Shown: one piece after another, positions 7,356 to 8,440 of the stretch
How positions within the stretch are numbered: position 1 is the first letter of the stretch
Layout: each line of letters starts with the position of its first letter
Source: CAJWGI01 sp036011785
GTDB taxonomy: Bacteria > Chloroflexota > Anaerolineae > Anaerolineales > UBA11657
DNA: 8,440 nucleotides
Direction: 5' to 3'
Assembly (NCBI GenBank): GCA_036011785.1
Contig: DASCOB010000102.1
Location: 1-8,440, forward strand
Translations under genes and position numbers: made by a program
The notes under the pieces: generated by a model
Seen by the model: only the letters and a program-made list of their open reading frames with translations
Database searches by the model: none
What the model was told of the DNA's origin: nothing

Positions 7356-8440
7356 TCACCGCAACGCAAACTCTCTCAAGGGGAACCAGTCAGCACCAGC
7401 CGAGATGCCGGCTGTCACCGGCAGCCGCTCACCCGATTCAAAATCATACAGTCCGATTCCCAAACTGTATTGCCCGGGAGGCAATTCGGATATTGCGAGC
7501 CAATGCTGCAGCGTCACAGTCTCTCCGTTGCGCCATTGGCTAACAGGCATCCCACGGCTGTTGAGCATAAGCTCATCCAATCCGTAAGCCAACTCCCCAC
7601 TGTTCTGATCCAGCAGGTGCAGGAAAAGATGGTACGGCTGTGTTAACCGTTTATCCATTTCCTGCTCCAGTACTTTGTTGAGAAATGCAATCAACCGCTG
7701 CGACGCATTCCGCATCTGGTACTCCACCAGCCAGTGTGTGTTGAGGGCAAGCGTACCATCACTTAAGTCGATGTCGTAACCGAGTAACCTGAGATTATCC
7801 GCATAGACTGCGTCCGCTACCACGGAGAATTCTGGCACACGATACACCGGATGGTGAAGCGCTTCGACTTCGCGGCGATGAGGATTAATCGACCCCGGCT
7901 CCTCATATGCAAACATGCCCCAGTGAAGCGGCCCCCTGACCAGTGAAAGGCAAACGCCCAGCCCCGCCACTCCGAGAACGCTCCACTGACGCAGCGAAGA
8001 CCCCCTGCCGAGCAGATAAACCAGGCCTGCTGCCAGCCCACCCAGCAGGGCAATGCTGCCCCAGCGACCCGGAAGCACCCAGGCGGTCATCCATTGCTGC
8101 CATCCGAACATGACGTATACGTATATGCCGACCAGGATTATTCCAGCAGTGCCCCACAGTCTACTCGACAGCCTGGCCTCAGCGCGGAACCAGAGCCACT
8201 CAAAGAACAGCCCGGAAGCCAACAGGCTCGCCGGCAGATAAAGCATGTGGTAGCGACCACCATCGACACCTTTATTTAACTGCACGCCCAATTGCAGCGC
8301 GATCGCCACCACGATATAGATATACATCGAACGCCGACGGCCGCCCTGCGCAGCGCCCACTGCCGCTATGCCACAGCCGACCGCCATTGGTAGCGCCATA
8401 AAGGAGAGTGTCGGCCATATATCTGCATGGGAATACACCA
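7356..8440 (-). CDS. GT39-like membrane protein, C-terminal part, truncated by the window edge
   Basis: The frame runs off the right edge. A GTG at 8436-8438 could start it, but the first residues already lead into a membrane helix, so I treat the N-terminus as missing. Numbering from that GTG gives 360 residues. Hydrophobic segments lie near 9-30, 37-53, 62-82, 95-112, 127-143 and 150-167. The GRYHMLYLPASLL stretch (61-73) resembles the RYLxPxLP motif late in the membrane part of PMT/ArnT-like (GT39) glycosyltransferases. From about 195 a soluble domain follows: DNLRLLGYDID (214-224), PYHLFLHLLDQ (268-278), QWRNGETVTLQHWLAI (301-316) and PPGQYSLGIGLYDFESGERLPV (320-341, shown in two parts around residue 335). 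As I recall, such beta-rich tails occur in Chloroflexota membrane glycosyltransferases; their role is unknown. The gene converges on the dehydrogenase, stop to stop with four bases between. With the catalytic N-terminus absent, transferase activity is inferred, and an uncharacterised membrane protein remains possible. Confidence 0.75.
   Translation of the reverse strand, partial: VYSHADIWPTLSFMALPMAVGCGIAAVGAAQGGRRRSMYIYIVVAIALQLGVQLNKGVDGGRYHMLYLPASLLASGLFFEWLWFRAEARLSSRLWGTAGIILVGIYVYVMFGWQQWMTAWVLPGRWGSIALLGGLAAGLVYLLGRGSSLRQWSVLGVAGLGVCLSLVRGPLHWGMFAYEEPGSINPHRREVEALHHPVYRVPEFSVVADAVYADNLRLLGYDIDLSDGTLALNTHWLVEYQMRNASQRLIAFLNKVLEQEMDKRLTQPYHLFLHLLDQNSGELAYGLDELMLNSRGMPVSQWRNGETVTLQHWLAISELPPGQYSLGIGLYDFESGERLPVTAGISAGADWFPLREFALR

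Noticed and set aside
6710..7369. Long open frame of 219 codons on the - strand
   Set aside because: It lies antisense to the well-supported dehydrogenase gene, is rich in Arg/His/Gly as expected of a complementary-frame reading, and shows no recognisable motif.
7406..7423. Hairpin TGCCGG-CTGTCA-CCGGCA near the convergent junction as a terminator
   Set aside because: The stem is only six base pairs, lies inside the - strand coding sequence, and has no T-tract on either side.

Overview
The window holds a surface-polysaccharide biosynthesis cluster from a bacterium with moderately high G+C. Seven genes are visible, and the two at the window edges are cut off. There are no rRNA or tRNA genes, CRISPR arrays, insertion sequences or other mobile elements that I can support. 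Coding density is very high, and no gene-free stretch exceeds about 65 bases. The organism cannot be named with certainty. Two edge proteins resemble architectures I associate with Chloroflexota (Anaerolineae-like bacteria): a double GNAT-like acetyltransferase, and a GT39-like membrane protein with a C-terminal soluble beta-rich domain. That assignment is from memory and tentative.

Layout on the + strand: the 3' part of a GNAT acetyltransferase gene (1-858), a 63-base gap with a possible -10 element, then a tightly packed run of five genes. These are a Wzx-type polysaccharide flippase (922-2301), a glutamine-dependent asparagine synthetase-like amidotransferase (2303-4084), a GT-B family 4 glycosyltransferase (4086-5222), an extended SDR nucleotide-sugar epimerase/dehydratase (5227-6147) and a UDP-N-acetylmannosamine dehydrogenase of the WecC type (6149-7351). 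Three of the four junctions inside the run leave exactly one base between stop and start, and the fourth leaves four bases. This points to one transcript with coupled translation. On the - strand, a membrane protein gene (7356-8440, N-terminus outside the window) converges on the run, with only four bases between the two stop codons.

Working model: the dehydrogenase makes an N-acetylated uronic acid nucleotide (UDP-ManNAcA). The SDR enzyme makes or modifies a second nucleotide sugar. The GT4 enzyme adds a residue to a lipid-linked repeat unit, and the flippase moves that unit across the membrane. The asparagine synthetase homologue, in this setting, may amidate a uronic acid to a uronamide rather than supply asparagine. 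That last step is inference from gene neighbourhood. The window contains no polymerase (Wzy), no initiating transferase and no WecB-type 2-epimerase, so the cluster must extend beyond it or draw on genes elsewhere.

I found no clearly new system. The points most worth following up are the amidotransferase/uronate-dehydrogenase pairing, the near-zero gene spacing with a TTG start, and the unusual C-terminal domain of the - strand membrane protein.
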